Shown piece by piece: positions 1 to 9,194 of a stretch of 64,000 nt of DNA. Location: positions 124,001-188,000 of the forward strand of contig NZ_JAUSRH010000003.1 in the NCBI RefSeq assembly GCF_030811715.1, written 5' to 3'. The notes below the pieces were generated by a model. That model saw nothing but the letters and a program-made list of their open reading frames with translations. It was not told the DNA's origin and did not search any database. Each line of letters begins with the position of its first letter. The first letter of the stretch is position 1. Origin of the DNA: Sinomonas atrocyanea (GTDB taxonomy: Bacteria > Actinomycetota > Actinomycetes > Actinomycetales > Micrococcaceae). The position numbers and the translations under genes are program-made.

Positions 1-358
1 CCACCTCCCGCTGGACGCGCGCCCCCTCCTCGGTGAGGCGGACGACGACGCCGCGGCCGTCCGCCGGGGTGCTCTCCCTCGCCACGAGCCCCTGCCGCTC
101 GAGCCGCTCCACGAGCCTGGACAGGCTGGACTGCGCGAGCAGGACATGGTCGTTGAGCTCGTTGAGCCGGAGCCCGCGTCCCTCGCATCCGCTCAGGGTG
201 AAGAGCACGTCGTAGCTGTTGATGCCGAGCGTGCGGAACGCCGGGTCGCGCTGGAGCCGCCGCATCACGGCGACCTGCGCGCGGAAGAGCGACTCCCATG
301 CCTCGGAGACCTCCCGGACCGACGGCGCCGCGTGGGGCACCGGACCCTCGGCCGTCAT
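1..358 (-). CDS. MarR-family transcriptional regulator (partial, 3' end outside window)
   Basis: The reading frame starts at an ATG at 358 and runs off the left edge, so only about 119 N-terminal residues are seen. They form a winged helix-turn-helix of the MarR type: a recognition-helix stretch (LAQSSLSRLVERLERQGLV) followed by the wing signature ADGRGVVVRLTEEG. The start codon overlaps the TGA stop of the upstream monooxygenase gene in an ATGA arrangement, so the two are translationally coupled. MarR proteins usually bind a palindrome and are released by small aromatic ligands. Here the regulator probably controls its own operon through the near-palindrome at 1514-1535. The ligand is unknown. 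Confidence 0.85.
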   Translation of the reverse strand, partial: MTAEGPVPHAAPSVREVSEAWESLFRAQVAVMRRLQRDPAFRTLGINSYDVLFTLSGCEGRGLRLNELNDHVLLAQSSLSRLVERLERQGLVARESTPADGRGVVVRLTEEGARVQREV

Positions 359-1473
359 TGGGCCGCGGCCTGGGCCACGGCCTCACCGGCAGCGGCCTCC
401 TCGGCGCGGCGTGCAGCCACGCGCGCGGCATGCATCGGCGCCTCGGGGACATCCGCGGGGCGTCCCTCCGCGAAGCCGGCCCGGAGCTCCGGGAGCACCT
501 CGCCGAGCAGGTCGAGCTGCTCGAGGACGGTCTTGAGCGGCAGGCCGGCGTGGTCCACGAGGAACAGCTGCCGCTGGTAGTCGCCGAAGTAGTCGCGGAA
601 GGCGAGGGTCTTCTCGACGAACTCGGCCGGGCTGCCCACCGTCAGCGGCGTCTGGGCGGTGAAGTCCTCCATGGAGGGGCCGTGGCCGTATACCGGGGCG
701 TTGTCGAAGTAGGGCCGGAACTCGCGCTTGGCGTCCTGGGAGTTGGGCCGGATGAAGAACTGCCCGCCCAGGCCCACGGTCGCCTGGTGCGCCTTGCCGT
801 GCCCGTAGTGCTCGAATCGCTCCCGGTAGAGGTTGATGAGCCGGATGTAGTGCTCCTTCGGCCAGAAGATGTTGTTGGCGAAGAACCCGTCGCCGTAGTA
901 CGCGGCGAGCTCCGCGATCTGAGGGGTGCGGATCGATCCGTGCCACACGAAGGGGGCGACGCCGTCGAGGGGTCGCGGCGTGACCGTGAAGCCGTTCAGC
1001 GGGGTGCGGAACTTGCCGCTCCAGGTGACCACTTCCTCGTCCCAGAGGCGGCGCAGGAGCGCGTAGTTCTCGATCGTGAGCTCGAGGGCGTCCTGGGGGT
1101 TCTTGCCGAACCAGGGATAGACCGGGGCCGTGTTGCCGCGCCCGAGCACGAGGTCCGTCCGGCCGCCCACGAGGTGCTGGAGCATGCCGAAGTCCTCGGC
1201 GATCTTCACCGGGTCGTTGGTGGTGATGAGCGTCGTGGTGGTGGAGAGGATGAGCTTCTCGGTCTGCGCGCCGATGTAGGCCAACAGGGTCGTGGGGGAG
1301 CTCGGGTAGAACGGCGGGTTGTGGTGCTCGCCGGTGGCGAAGACGTCGAGGCCCACCTCCTCGGCGTGCTTGGCAATCGTGACGATCGCCTGGATCCGCT
1401 CGCCTTCGGTGGGCAGGTGGCCCGTCGTGGGGTCGAGGGTGACGTCGCCGACGCTGAAGATGCCGAACTGCAT
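355..1473 (-). CDS. Luciferase-like FMN-dependent monooxygenase, CE1758-like
   Basis: This 372-residue protein begins MQFGIFSVGDVT and resembles the CE1758-type luciferase-like monooxygenases, which use reduced flavin and oxygen on an unknown substrate. Recognisable pieces are FATGEHHNPPF near residue 50, STTTTLITTNDPVKIAEDF near 85, GRGNTAPVYPWF near 115, and FRPYFDNAPVYGHGP in the C-terminal half. I chose the ATG at 1473 rather than the in-frame ATG 15 bases upstream because an AAAGG ribosome site lies 7 nt before it. The gene is first in an operon with the MarR gene (4-base overlap). The C-terminus is Ala/Glu-rich and probably disordered. The substrate cannot be deduced from sequence. Confidence 0.85.
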   Translation of the reverse strand: MQFGIFSVGDVTLDPTTGHLPTEGERIQAIVTIAKHAEEVGLDVFATGEHHNPPFYPSSPTTLLAYIGAQTEKLILSTTTTLITTNDPVKIAEDFGMLQHLVGGRTDLVLGRGNTAPVYPWFGKNPQDALELTIENYALLRRLWDEEVVTWSGKFRTPLNGFTVTPRPLDGVAPFVWHGSIRTPQIAELAAYYGDGFFANNIFWPKEHYIRLINLYRERFEHYGHGKAHQATVGLGGQFFIRPNSQDAKREFRPYFDNAPVYGHGPSMEDFTAQTPLTVGSPAEFVEKTLAFRDYFGDYQRQLFLVDHAGLPLKTVLEQLDLLGEVLPELRAGFAEGRPADVPEAPMHAARVAARRAEEAAAGEAVAQAAAQ

Positions 1474-1513
1474 GAAACGACCTTTCATCGGGCCCGGGCG
1501 GCGGCCGCCCGGC

Positions 1514-1535
1514 TAGATCAATGCATTTGCATCTA
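1514..1535. promoter_or_regulatory. Candidate MarR operator
   Basis: A 22-bp AT-rich near-palindrome begins TAGAT and ends ATCTA, with a central AATGCATT. It lies about 40 bp upstream of the monooxygenase start, in a spacer that is otherwise almost pure G and C. A GC palindrome (1491-1513) sits between it and the ribosome site. Binding by the adjacent MarR protein is inferred from position and symmetry. Confidence 0.45.
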
Positions 1536-1548
1536 TCTCAACGGCGGA

Positions 1549-1577
1549 CCGCCGCCGGACATTCCCGGGGGCGGCGG
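1549..1577 (-). terminator. Hairpin downstream of the RND pump gene
   Basis: An 8-bp GC stem (CCGCCGCC / GGCGGCGG) with an 11-13 nt loop lies immediately after the stop codon of the RND gene on the minus strand. There is no clear U-tract, so termination is plausible but not certain. Confidence 0.35.
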
Positions 1578-1579
1578 AG

Positions 1580-4500
1580 TCAGTCCTTCGCGGCGCGGCG
1601 TCCGCTGACCCGCGGCACGGCCCCGGTGGTCCAGTCGCCCTCGGGCTCGGCGCCGTCCTCGTCGGCCGCCTCGGCCACGGGCGTGCGCGTGAGGTCGCGC
1701 AGCAGCCTCCGGCGCTCGAGGCCGCCCTCGACGAGCCGGTACAGGACCGGGACCAGCACGAGGGTGAGCGCGGTGGAGGAGACGAGGCCGCCGATCACGA
1801 CGACGGCGAGCGGCTGGGCGATGAACCCGCCGCCGCCCGTGAGGCCAAGGGCCATGGGCGTGAGGGCGAAGATGGTCGCGAGCGCCGTCATGAGGATCGG
1901 GCGGAGGCGCTGGCGCGCGCCCTGCTCGATCGCCTCCGCGAGGGGCAGGGCCCCGCGGCCGGGCGCAGGCCTCCGGTACTGGTTGATGAGGTCGATCAGC
2001 ACGATGGCGTTCGTCACGACGATGCCCACGAGCATGAGCAGGCCGATGAGGGAGGGCAGTCCGAGGGGGATCCGGGTCGCGAGGAGCAGCAGGATCGCCC
2101 CGGTCGCCGCGAACGGCACCGACACCAGGAGCACGAGCGGCTGGAGCAGGCTCTTGAACGCCGCGACCATGATCACGTACACGATCGCGATGGCGGCGAG
2201 CAGCGCGAGCCCGAGCTGCTGGAAGGACTGCGCCTGCTGGCTCGCAGCACCGCCCACGGACGCCGTCGCCCCGCCGTCGAGCTCAAGTGCGGCCACGCGC
2301 TTGGTGACCTCGCCGCTCACCGAGCCGAGGTTCGCGTCGCCGGGCGTCACGGAGACCGTCGCGGTGCGCTGCCCCGCGGTGCTGGTGACCGTCACCGGGA
2401 CGTCCACGGCCGCCACGGAGGCGATCTGCCCCAGCGTGAGGCCGCCCGGCGCGCCGGGGATCGGGATGGCCCGGACGGCCCCGATGCTCTGGAACTGCGT
2501 GCCCTTGCCGATCCGCACCGGGTAGTCGGTCGTGTCGATGCGCACGGTTCCGGCCGGGATCGGGCTCACCGTCGAGGCCAGCGCGGTGCTGACCTGCTGC
2601 TCGTTCAGCCCAGCGGCGGCAGCCTTCGCACGGTCCACCTTGACCTGGACCACAGGCTGGGCCGCCGCGAGGTTGCTCGCCACGTCCGTCGCGCCGGGGA
2701 CGTCCTTGAGCGCCGCGACCACTGCGTCATTGGCCTTCGCCAGCGAGGCCGAGTCGGGCGCCTTGACGGTCACGTCGACGGTCGACGCCGTGCCGAATCC
2801 GCTCTGCTGGCTCCCCACGGAGACGGTCCCGACCCCGGAGAGGCGGCCGACGGCGTCGCGCACCTGCTGCTGGAGCGCCGCCTGGTCCTTCGACTCGTCG
2901 GTGATGACGGTGAAGGTGGCGTTCGAGGCGCCCGAGGAGAGGAACGCGCTGAAGCCGGTGGTCGAGTTGCCGATCGTCACCTGGACGGTCTGGACGCCGT
3001 CCACGTCCTTGAGCACGTCCTCGACCTTGGCCGCCGCCGCACTCGTCGCGTCCAGGCTCGTGCCCGGGGCGAGCTTCTGCGTGACGGTGAAGTTGTTCTG
3101 GCCCGTGTTCCCGAGCAGGTTGGTGGGCAGGAGCGGCGCGAGGGCGAATGTGCCGACGAGGATGAGCGCTCCAGCCACGAGGGTGATGGCCGGGTGCTTC
3201 TGGGTGCTGCGGAGGATCGGCAGGTAGCCCCGCTGGAGCGGGCTGCGGCGCTCCTTCTCGTGGGCTTCGGCCTCGACCTCGGCCCGGTTCGCCGCCCCGG
3301 TGGGCCTGTGGCCGAGGAACCAGTACGCGAGCACGGGCACGATCGTGAGGGCGACGACGAGCGAGGCGAGCAGCGCCATCGTGACGGTGAGCGCGAACGG
3401 CCGGAACAGCTCTCCGGCGAGGTTCCCCACGAACGCAATCGGCAGGAATACCGCCACGGTCGTGAGGGTGGAGGCTGTCACCGCGGCGGCGACTTCGCGC
3501 ACCGCGTTGAGGATCGCCGTCGTCTTCTCCTCGCCGTAGCTCAGGTGCCTCTTGATGTTCTCGATGACCACGATCGAGTCGTCCACGACGCGCCCGATCG
3601 CGATCGTGAGAGCGCCGAGCGTGAGGATGTTCAGCGAGTAGCCCGCGGCGAACAGCCCGATGAACGTGATGAGGAGTGAGAGCGGGATCGAGACCGCCGT
3701 GACGAGGGTCGATCGGACCGAGAGCAGGAACACGAGGATCGTCAGGACCGCGAAGCCGAGGCCGAGCGCTCCCTCGGTGGTGAGGTCGCGGATGGACTTC
3801 TCGATGAACGGTGCCTGGTCGAATACCGTGGTGAGCTTCGCGTTCGAGCCGAGGTCCGAGGCCAGCTGGGGGAGTGCGTCCCGGACGGCGTGCGAGATGG
3901 CGACTGTGTCACCCTCGGGCTTCTTCGTCACGGACAGGGCGAGGGTCGGCTTGCCGTCAGTCCGGGTGATCGACGTCGCGGCATCGTCCTCGATCGTCAC
4001 GGCGGCGACGTCGCCGACCGTGGTGGGCTGCTTGGCTCCCGTGAGCGGCAGCGACTTGACCGCGTCCGTGGAGTCGACTGGGCTGCCGGCCTGGAGCGAG
4101 AGTGACTTCCCCTGGTCCGTGACGGTCCCGATCGGCACGAGCGCGCCGTTGTTCTGCAGGGCCGTGCGGATCGAGCCGATGTCGACGCCGCGGCCCGCCA
4201 TGGCGGCCGGGTCCGGCTGGATCTGGAGGTGCTGTGTGGCGCCTCCGGTCACGTCCACGCTGCGCACGCCGTCGATCTTCGTGAGCTTCGGAACGGCCTG
4301 CTGGATGAGCTGGGCGTCCAGCTGGCTGAGCGGCTTGTCCGAGGAGGCGGCGATGAAGACGATCGGGAAGTCGCTGATGCTGCCGGCGAGCGTGTTGGGG
4401 GAGGCGTCGGCGGGCAGCTGGGACTTGACGTTGGAGATGGCCCGGTCGATCTGGTTCCGCGCGCGGTCGAGGTTGGTTCCGTACTGGAACGAGAGCCTGA

Positions 4501-4774
4501 TCGTCGATACCCCGGTGCGGGAGGTCGAAGCGCTGCTCTCGAGTCCCTCGACGGCCTGGAGCGACTTCTCCAGGGGCTGGCCGATCTGCTTGTCCACGAC
4601 GTCTGGCGAGGCGCCGGGCATCGAGGTGACGACAGTGAGCTGGGGGAACTCGATGGAGGGGATGAGCTCCTGTTTGAGGCTCGTCGCCGTGATGACCCCG
4701 AAGACCGAGGCGAAGACCATGATGAGCGCGATGAGCGCCCTGTTCGCCATGGACAGGCGGGCGAGCCGGAACAT
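1580..4774 (-). CDS. RND-superfamily efflux transporter permease (AcrB/HAE1-like)
   Basis: The 1,064-residue inner-membrane permease has the usual two-fold RND layout: an N-terminal helix (MANRALIALIMVFASVFGV), a large extracytoplasmic loop, a helix bundle from about residue 330, a second loop, and a second bundle ending near residue 1030. The TM4 proton-relay motif GRVVDDSIVVIENI is present with both aspartates. Proton-driven export of lipophilic compounds is the family role. The ATG at 4774 is preferred over the GTG at 4789 because GAAAGGG lies 6 nt before it. No membrane-fusion or outer-membrane partner lies nearby, as expected in a Gram-positive. The C-terminus carries a charged tail of about 30 residues. 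The substrate is unknown. Confidence 0.9.
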   Translation of the reverse strand: MFRLARLSMANRALIALIMVFASVFGVITATSLKQELIPSIEFPQLTVVTSMPGASPDVVDKQIGQPLEKSLQAVEGLESSASTSRTGVSTIRLSFQYGTNLDRARNQIDRAISNVKSQLPADASPNTLAGSISDFPIVFIAASSDKPLSQLDAQLIQQAVPKLTKIDGVRSVDVTGGATQHLQIQPDPAAMAGRGVDIGSIRTALQNNGALVPIGTVTDQGKSLSLQAGSPVDSTDAVKSLPLTGAKQPTTVGDVAAVTIEDDAATSITRTDGKPTLALSVTKKPEGDTVAISHAVRDALPQLASDLGSNAKLTTVFDQAPFIEKSIRDLTTEGALGLGFAVLTILVFLLSVRSTLVTAVSIPLSLLITFIGLFAAGYSLNILTLGALTIAIGRVVDDSIVVIENIKRHLSYGEEKTTAILNAVREVAAAVTASTLTTVAVFLPIAFVGNLAGELFRPFALTVTMALLASLVVALTIVPVLAYWFLGHRPTGAANRAEVEAEAHEKERRSPLQRGYLPILRSTQKHPAITLVAGALILVGTFALAPLLPTNLLGNTGQNNFTVTQKLAPGTSLDATSAAAAKVEDVLKDVDGVQTVQVTIGNSTTGFSAFLSSGASNATFTVITDESKDQAALQQQVRDAVGRLSGVGTVSVGSQQSGFGTASTVDVTVKAPDSASLAKANDAVVAALKDVPGATDVASNLAAAQPVVQVKVDRAKAAAAGLNEQQVSTALASTVSPIPAGTVRIDTTDYPVRIGKGTQFQSIGAVRAIPIPGAPGGLTLGQIASVAAVDVPVTVTSTAGQRTATVSVTPGDANLGSVSGEVTKRVAALELDGGATASVGGAASQQAQSFQQLGLALLAAIAIVYVIMVAAFKSLLQPLVLLVSVPFAATGAILLLLATRIPLGLPSLIGLLMLVGIVVTNAIVLIDLINQYRRPAPGRGALPLAEAIEQGARQRLRPILMTALATIFALTPMALGLTGGGGFIAQPLAVVVIGGLVSSTALTLVLVPVLYRLVEGGLERRRLLRDLTRTPVAEAADEDGAEPEGDWTTGAVPRVSGRRAAKD

Positions 4775-4844
4775 CGGTGGCCCTTTCACGTGAGGGCGGC
4801 CGTTCCGCGGACGGTGGCCGGGAGTCGTGGACTGGTAGCGAAAT

Positions 4845-4876
4845 GGCCCGCGTCCTCAGCCGAGAGGACGCGGGCC
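4845..4876 (-). terminator. Rho-independent-type terminator after mqo
   Basis: A perfect 13-bp stem (GGCCCGCGTCCTC / GAGGACGCGGGCC) encloses a 6-nt loop just past the mqo stop codon. The weak run ATTTCG follows on the minus strand. It separates mqo from the RND gene. Confidence 0.65.
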
Positions 4877-4892
4877 GGAGACGGACGCTGGC

Positions 4893-6383
4893 CTAGTGGG
4901 CCGGGGCCGCGAGTCCGAGGGCCGCCGAGGTGGTGGCGGCGATCTCTGCGGCGAGGTCCGGGTGGTCGTTGAGCTTGATGCCGTAGCCGGGCATCATCTC
5001 GCTCAGCTTAGGCTCCCAGCCCTTGAAGTTCTTCGGGAACGCGCGCTGCATGAGCTCGAGCATGATCGGCACGGCCGTGGAGGCTCCGGGCGAGGCGCCG
5101 AGGAGGGCGCCGATCGAGCCGTCGCGCGAGGTGATGACCTCGGTGCCGAACTGGAGGACGCCGCCCTTGGCCTGGTCCTTCTTGATGATCTGCACGCGCT
5201 GGCCGGCCGTGATGAGCTCCCAGCCTTCCCCTGAGGCGTCCGGGTAGTACTCCCGCAGCGCCTCGATCTTCTTCTCGTGGCCCTTGGCGACCTCCTTGAC
5301 GAGGTAGGCCGTGAGGTCCATGTTGTCCTTCGCGACCGCGAGCATCGGAATGATGTTGCCCGGCCGGATGGAGAGCGGAAGGTCCCAGAGGGAGCCGTTC
5401 TTGAGGAAGTTCGTGGAGAAGCCGGCGTACGGGCCGAAGAGCAGGGAGCGCTTGCCGTTGACGTAGCGCGTGTCCAGGTGCGGGACGGACATCGGCGGTG
5501 CGCCGACCGAGGCCTGGCCGTAGACCTTCGCATTGTGCCGGAGCGCGATCGACTCGTCCGTGCTGCGCAGGAACTGCCCGGACACGGGGAAGCCGCCGTA
5601 GCCCTTGCTCTCGGCGATGCCCGAGTCCTGGAGCAGGTGCAGCGCACCGCCGCCGGCGCCGACGAAGACGAACTTGGCATGGATGCTGCCGCGCTCGCCC
5701 GAGGCCTTGTGCCGCGTGGAGACGTTCCAGCCGCCCCGCGCTCGCTCGAGCCCGGCCACGTCGGTGCCGTAGTTGACCTCGACGCCGTTGCCCGCGAGGA
5801 ACCCGACGAGCTCACGGGTGAGCTGGCCGAAGTCCACGTCGGTGCCCTCGGCGACCCGGGTCGCCGCGACGCGCCCGGCGCCGCGGCCCTCCATGACGAG
5901 GGGGGCCCACGCGGCGATCTGGGCCGGGTCCTCGCTGTACTCCATCGTGGAGAAGAGGGTGTTGGGGTGGAGCGCCTCGTAGCGCCTGCGGAGGAAGTCC
6001 GCGTGGGCGTCGCCGATGACGAAGCTCATGTGCGGCACGTTGTGGATGAACCCGGACGGGTCGGTGATGCTGCCGTCGGCCACGAGGTGGGACCAGAACT
6101 GGCGCGAGAGCTGGAAGCCCTCGTTGATCCCCAGCGCCTTCGCGGGGTTCACGGAGCCGTCCTTGGCCTGCGGGGTGTAGTTGAGCTCGCAGTACGCGGA
6201 GTGCCCCGTCCCGGCGTTGTTCCAGGGGTCCGAGCTTTCGAGCCCCGCCTCGTCGAGGCGCTCGAAGAGCACGATGCTCCAGCTCGGTTCGAGCTTCTTG
6301 AGGAAGGCGCCGAGGGTGGCGCTCATGATGCCCCCGCCGACCAGAACGACGTCGGCAGATCGGGTGGTGGAAATGAAGGTCAC
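4893..6383 (-). CDS. mqo: Malate:quinone oxidoreductase
   Basis: This 496-residue FAD enzyme oxidises malate to oxaloacetate and passes electrons to the quinone pool at the membrane surface. It fits the Mqo family in length and in its signatures: the FAD-binding [15 protein letters not shown] at the N-terminus, [22 protein letters not shown] near residue 50, and the C-terminal [22 protein letters not shown]. Longer in-frame starts exist, but the GTG at 6383 has AGGGAG 6 nt upstream, so it is the likely start. It stands alone with its own promoter (6438-6466) and terminator (4845-4876). Many actinobacteria use Mqo with or instead of cytosolic malate dehydrogenase. Confidence 0.95.
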   Translation of the reverse strand: MTFISTTRSADVVLVGGGIMSATLGAFLKKLEPSWSIVLFERLDEAGLESSDPWNNAGTGHSAYCELNYTPQAKDGSVNPAKALGINEGFQLSRQFWSHLVADGSITDPSGFIHNVPHMSFVIGDAHADFLRRRYEALHPNTLFSTMEYSEDPAQIAAWAPLVMEGRGAGRVAATRVAEGTDVDFGQLTRELVGFLAGNGVEVNYGTDVAGLERARGGWNVSTRHKASGERGSIHAKFVFVGAGGGALHLLQDSGIAESKGYGGFPVSGQFLRSTDESIALRHNAKVYGQASVGAPPMSVPHLDTRYVNGKRSLLFGPYAGFSTNFLKNGSLWDLPLSIRPGNIIPMLAVAKDNMDLTAYLVKEVAKGHEKKIEALREYYPDASGEGWELITAGQRVQIIKKDQAKGGVLQFGTEVITSRDGSIGALLGASPGASTAVPIMLELMQRAFPKNFKGWEPKLSEMMPGYGIKLNDHPDLAAEIAATTSAALGLAAPAH

Positions 6384-6437
6384 TGAAGTCTCCCTGCACA
6401 AATGGACCAGTGGCAGAATATCCCCCGGCCGCCCGGA

Positions 6438-6466
6438 TCGCTAAATCCCCGAAGGGTTGCAGTCAA
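6438..6466 (-). promoter_or_regulatory. Predicted mqo promoter
   Basis: On the minus strand TTGACT (6461-6466) and TAGCGA (6438-6443) are 17 bp apart. The mqo start follows about 55 bp downstream. A run of eight A residues (6482-6489) lies upstream of the -35 box and could act as an UP element. Confidence 0.5.
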
Positions 6467-6497
6467 GACCCCTCCGCAGGATTTTTTTTCGGGCCGT

Positions 6498-8177
6498 CTA
6501 TGCGCCGGGGGCGAGCGTCACGTGGTTGAACGTCTCGTTCAGGACGGGCGACGTCGGGTAGGTCGCCACCCGCGCGGAGACCGCCACCGCGGAGATCGGG
6601 TACGCGATCGGCACCGCCGGGGCACTCGAGCCGATCTGGCCGTTGACGTTCTGGTACGCCTGGGTGCGCTCGTTGCCGTCCGGCAGCCCGCGGGCGCGTT
6701 CGATCTTGCTGAAGATCTGGGCGTCGAAGAAGCCGAACTCTCCGCTCTTGGCCCCGAAGAGGGGCGCGAGGAAGTCGTCGGGGTCGCTGTAGCTCCCGTA
6801 GCGGCCCAGCAGGTGGAAGGCGTGGTCCCCGGCGGTCGTGACCTTCTGCAGGTACCCGTCGGCCCAGTCCACCGGCACCGGCTTGATGTTCAGGCCCAGC
6901 AGCGTCAGCTGGGCAGAGAGCTCGGCGTAGACCTTCTCGGGGTCGGGCAGGTAGAGCCGTGTGACATTGAGCGGGTAGTAGAAGGGGAGCTCCTCGCCCT
7001 TGTAGCCCGCCTCGCTCAGGAGCCGCTTGGCCTTCTCGGGGTCGTAGGCCGGGAAGCCGCCCGCGGCGTTGAAGCCGCTGAGCTTCGGTGGGACGAACTG
7101 CGAGGCGGACTTCGTGTCCTCGAGGAAGAACGGCTTGATGACCGCGTCCTTATTGATGCCCATCGCGATGGCCTGGCGCACCTTGTCGTTCTGCAGGAGG
7201 GGCACGGCCTGGTTCATCCCGAGGTACATGACCGAGAACGGGTCGCGCCGCACCACCTGCAGGCCCTTGCGGACCAGGGTCTCGATGTTCTGCACGGTCA
7301 CGGCGTCGTAGCCGTCGATGGTCCCGGCCAGGAGCGCCCGCAGCCGCGCCTGCGGCGTGTCGTACACCACGAGCGTGAGCTGGGAGATCTGGCCCCGGGC
7401 GCCCCAATAGGTCGGCGAGGACTCCAGGACCACGGAGTCCTTGGTCCACTGGCGGAACCGGAACGGGCCGGTGCCCACCGGGTGCTGGGCGTAGCGGGAG
7501 ATCTTCGTCCCCGACGAGGGCTGGTCCTCGACGTCGGCGGTGCCGGCTTTGAGCGCCGCGGGGGAGGAGATCGCGAAGGCGGGGGTGGTCATCGCGGCGA
7601 GGAAGCTCGTGAGCGGCTGGGTGAGCTCGATGCGGACCTCGTGCTCGCTCACTACCGTGCACCGCTTGTAGACGGACAGGGACGCCTGGTCGGAGTGGGC
7701 CTTGAACACCGCGGTGAAGGCGAGCCCTGTGTGGTTCGAGCGGAACTGCGGCGAGAACGCGTACCACCGGTCGAAGTTCGCCTTCACCGCTGCGGCGTTG
7801 AACGGGGTGCCGTCGTGGAAGGTGACGCCCTCCCGGAGGGTGAACGTCCACGAGAGGAGGTCTGTGCTCTGGGTCCACGAGGTGGCGAGGGACGGCGCGG
7901 GCGCCCCCGTGTCGGGGTCGCTCGTCACGAGGCATTCGAGGACCTGGCGCGTGACGCGCCATGACTCGATGTCGGCGGTGACGGCCGGATCGAGTGCGAT
8001 CGGCGGTGCCGGGGTGGCGAAGGTGAAGGACGCGCTGGGCGCAGTGGACCCGCTCGGACTCGGCGACGGCTGCGGATTGGGCGAGGGCGTGCATCCGGTC
8101 AGGAGCACCGCCGCCGCTGCCGCCTGGAGGAGTTCCCTCCGCCTCATGGTCCGCGCGCCACTCACGACCTGTCTCAC
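6498..8177 (-). CDS. ABC transporter substrate-binding lipoprotein, family 5 (peptide/opine type)
   Basis: An extracellular solute-binding protein of about 559 residues. It has a lipoprotein signal peptide (RRRELLQAAAAAVLLTGC) with lipobox cysteine, a Pro/Ser linker, then the SBP family 5 fold. Visible motifs are TFTLREGVTFHDGTPFNAAA, the GTGPFRF element, and KVRQAIAMGINKDAV. Such proteins deliver oligopeptides, nickel or similar ligands to a membrane permease. No permease or ATPase gene follows, so it is an orphan or its partners are elsewhere. The GTG at 8177 has GGGGAG 8 nt upstream; the ATG at 8147 also gives a complete signal peptide, so the start is uncertain by 10 codons. Confidence 0.88.
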   Translation of the reverse strand: MRQVVSGARTMRRRELLQAAAAAVLLTGCTPSPNPQPSPSPSGSTAPSASFTFATPAPPIALDPAVTADIESWRVTRQVLECLVTSDPDTGAPAPSLATSWTQSTDLLSWTFTLREGVTFHDGTPFNAAAVKANFDRWYAFSPQFRSNHTGLAFTAVFKAHSDQASLSVYKRCTVVSEHEVRIELTQPLTSFLAAMTTPAFAISSPAALKAGTADVEDQPSSGTKISRYAQHPVGTGPFRFRQWTKDSVVLESSPTYWGARGQISQLTLVVYDTPQARLRALLAGTIDGYDAVTVQNIETLVRKGLQVVRRDPFSVMYLGMNQAVPLLQNDKVRQAIAMGINKDAVIKPFFLEDTKSASQFVPPKLSGFNAAGGFPAYDPEKAKRLLSEAGYKGEELPFYYPLNVTRLYLPDPEKVYAELSAQLTLLGLNIKPVPVDWADGYLQKVTTAGDHAFHLLGRYGSYSDPDDFLAPLFGAKSGEFGFFDAQIFSKIERARGLPDGNERTQAYQNVNGQIGSSAPAVPIAYPISAVAVSARVATYPTSPVLNETFNHVTLAPGA

Positions 8178-8280
8178 GCCTTTCGCTCCCCGCCGCATGT
8201 CCGGCGCCCTTGTGTCCCTGGGTGTCGACCTGCTCGGCCGGGTGTCCGCCCCGAGGAGGCCGGACTGGGGCCGGAGGCGG

Positions 8281-8362
8281 TGCGCGAGGAGGGACTTGAA
8301 CCCTCACGTCCGAAGACACAGGAACCTAAATCCTGCGTGTCTGCCAATTCCACCACTCGCGC
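8281..8362 (-). tRNA. tRNA-Leu (anticodon UAG)
   Basis: An 82-nt cloverleaf on the minus strand has a 7-bp acceptor stem (GCGCGAG / CTCGCGC), a long variable arm typical of tRNA-Leu, the T-loop GTTCAAGTC, and the anticodon loop TTTAGGT giving UAG. The 3' CCA is not encoded. It would read CUA, a rare codon in this GC-rich genome, and CUN codons by wobble. Confidence 0.95.
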
Positions 8363-8391
8363 GGCACCCCGCCTCTGGCGGGGCAACTCGA

Positions 8392-8886
8392 TCAGTGTAC
8401 CGGCAGGATCTTCAGGTCCCGCTGGAGCTTGGCGACGTGGCCCTTCGCCCGGACGTTGTACTGCGCGAGCTCGATCCGCCCGTCGGCGCCGACCACGAAC
8501 GTGGACCTGATCAGGCCCTGGTAGGTCCGCCCGTAGTTGACCTTCTCGCCCCACGCCCCGTACGCCTCCGCGACGCTGTGGTCCTCGTCGGCGAGGAGCC
8601 GGAACCCGAGGTGCTGATCCGCGGCGAAGCGGCGCACGGCCTCGGCCGGGTCCGGCGAGATGCCCACCACAGTGAGTCCGGCGTCGGCGATCGCCGCGAG
8701 GCTGTCGCGGAAGTCGCAGGCCTGCTGCGTGCACGCCGGAGTGTTGGCCTGAGGGTAGAAGTAGACGACGGTCCTCTGGCCCGCGAGGTCCGCGAGCGAC
8801 GTCGTCCCGCCGTCGGAGTCGGGGAGCGAGAAGGCGGGGGCGGCGTCGCCCGCCGCGAGTCGGTGGGAGGGTCCAGTCGTGGTCAC
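8392..8886 (-). CDS. bcp: Thioredoxin-dependent peroxiredoxin, Bcp/PrxQ type
   Basis: This 164-residue cytosolic peroxidase reduces hydroperoxides. The peroxidatic cysteine is Cys52 in ANTPACTQQAC and the resolving cysteine is Cys57, the five-residue spacing of E. coli BCP. The Trp-less fold core VVYFYPQANTP and the C-terminal STFVVGADGRIELAQYNVRAKGH are typical. The start is a GTG with no ribosome site; a TAGGCT box lies exactly 6 nt upstream, so the mRNA is probably leaderless. It sits between two tRNA genes and is transcribed toward tRNA-Leu. Confidence 0.93.
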   Translation of the reverse strand: MTTTGPSHRLAAGDAAPAFSLPDSDGGTTSLADLAGQRTVVYFYPQANTPACTQQACDFRDSLAAIADAGLTVVGISPDPAEAVRRFAADQHLGFRLLADEDHSVAEAYGAWGEKVNYGRTYQGLIRSTFVVGADGRIELAQYNVRAKGHVAKLQRDLKILPVH

Positions 8887-8984
8887 GCACCGAGCCTAGC
8901 GTCAGTCGGCGCGGTGCCCCGAGAGACCAGTGCGCGGGCCCCAGCTGCGTGTGAGGCACCTCACCTGCGCAGCCGCCCGGTCGA

Positions 8985-9014
8985 TTTCGCTTTTCGAAAG
9001 ACGTCCTGTAGAGT
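8985..9014 (+). promoter_or_regulatory. Possible promoter for tRNA-Lys
   Basis: TTTCGC and TAGAGT are separated by 18 bp and end about 60 bp before the tRNA-Lys gene. The -35 match is weak, so this is a suggestion only. Confidence 0.3.
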
Positions 9015-9075
9015 TTCATGTCGTTGCGGGGCACGGAGACGGGTCGGAAACGGCCGGTCGGACCGCGGCGAAGAT

Positions 9076-9148
9076 GCGCCTCTAGCTCAACTGGCAGAGC
9101 AATTGACTCTTAATCAATGGGTTCCGGGTTCGAGTCCCGGGGGGCGCA
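9076..9148 (+). tRNA. tRNA-Lys (anticodon CUU)
   Basis: A 73-nt cloverleaf has acceptor GCGCCTC / GGGGCGC, D-loop AGCTCAACTGGCAGAGC, and T-arm CCGGG-TTCGAGT-CCCGG. The anticodon loop CTCTTAA gives CUU. Unlike the other tRNAs here, the CCA tail is encoded (9149-9151). Confidence 0.95.
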
Positions 9149-9152
9149 CCAC

Positions 9153-9194
9153 AACCCCTTCCCGACCCGCGGAAACGCGGACCGGGGAGGGGTT
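9153..9194 (+). terminator. Terminator after tRNA-Lys
   Basis: A two-part stem pairs AACCCCTTCCC with GGGGAGGGGTT (one wobble) and an inner CCGCG-GAAA-CGCGG, followed by TTTCTT. It is a typical factor-independent terminator placed directly behind the tRNA. Confidence 0.75.

Noticed and set aside
6482-6489. Run of eight T residues as a terminator
   Set aside because: No hairpin precedes it on either strand at the right distance. It is better read as an A-tract upstream of the mqo promoter.
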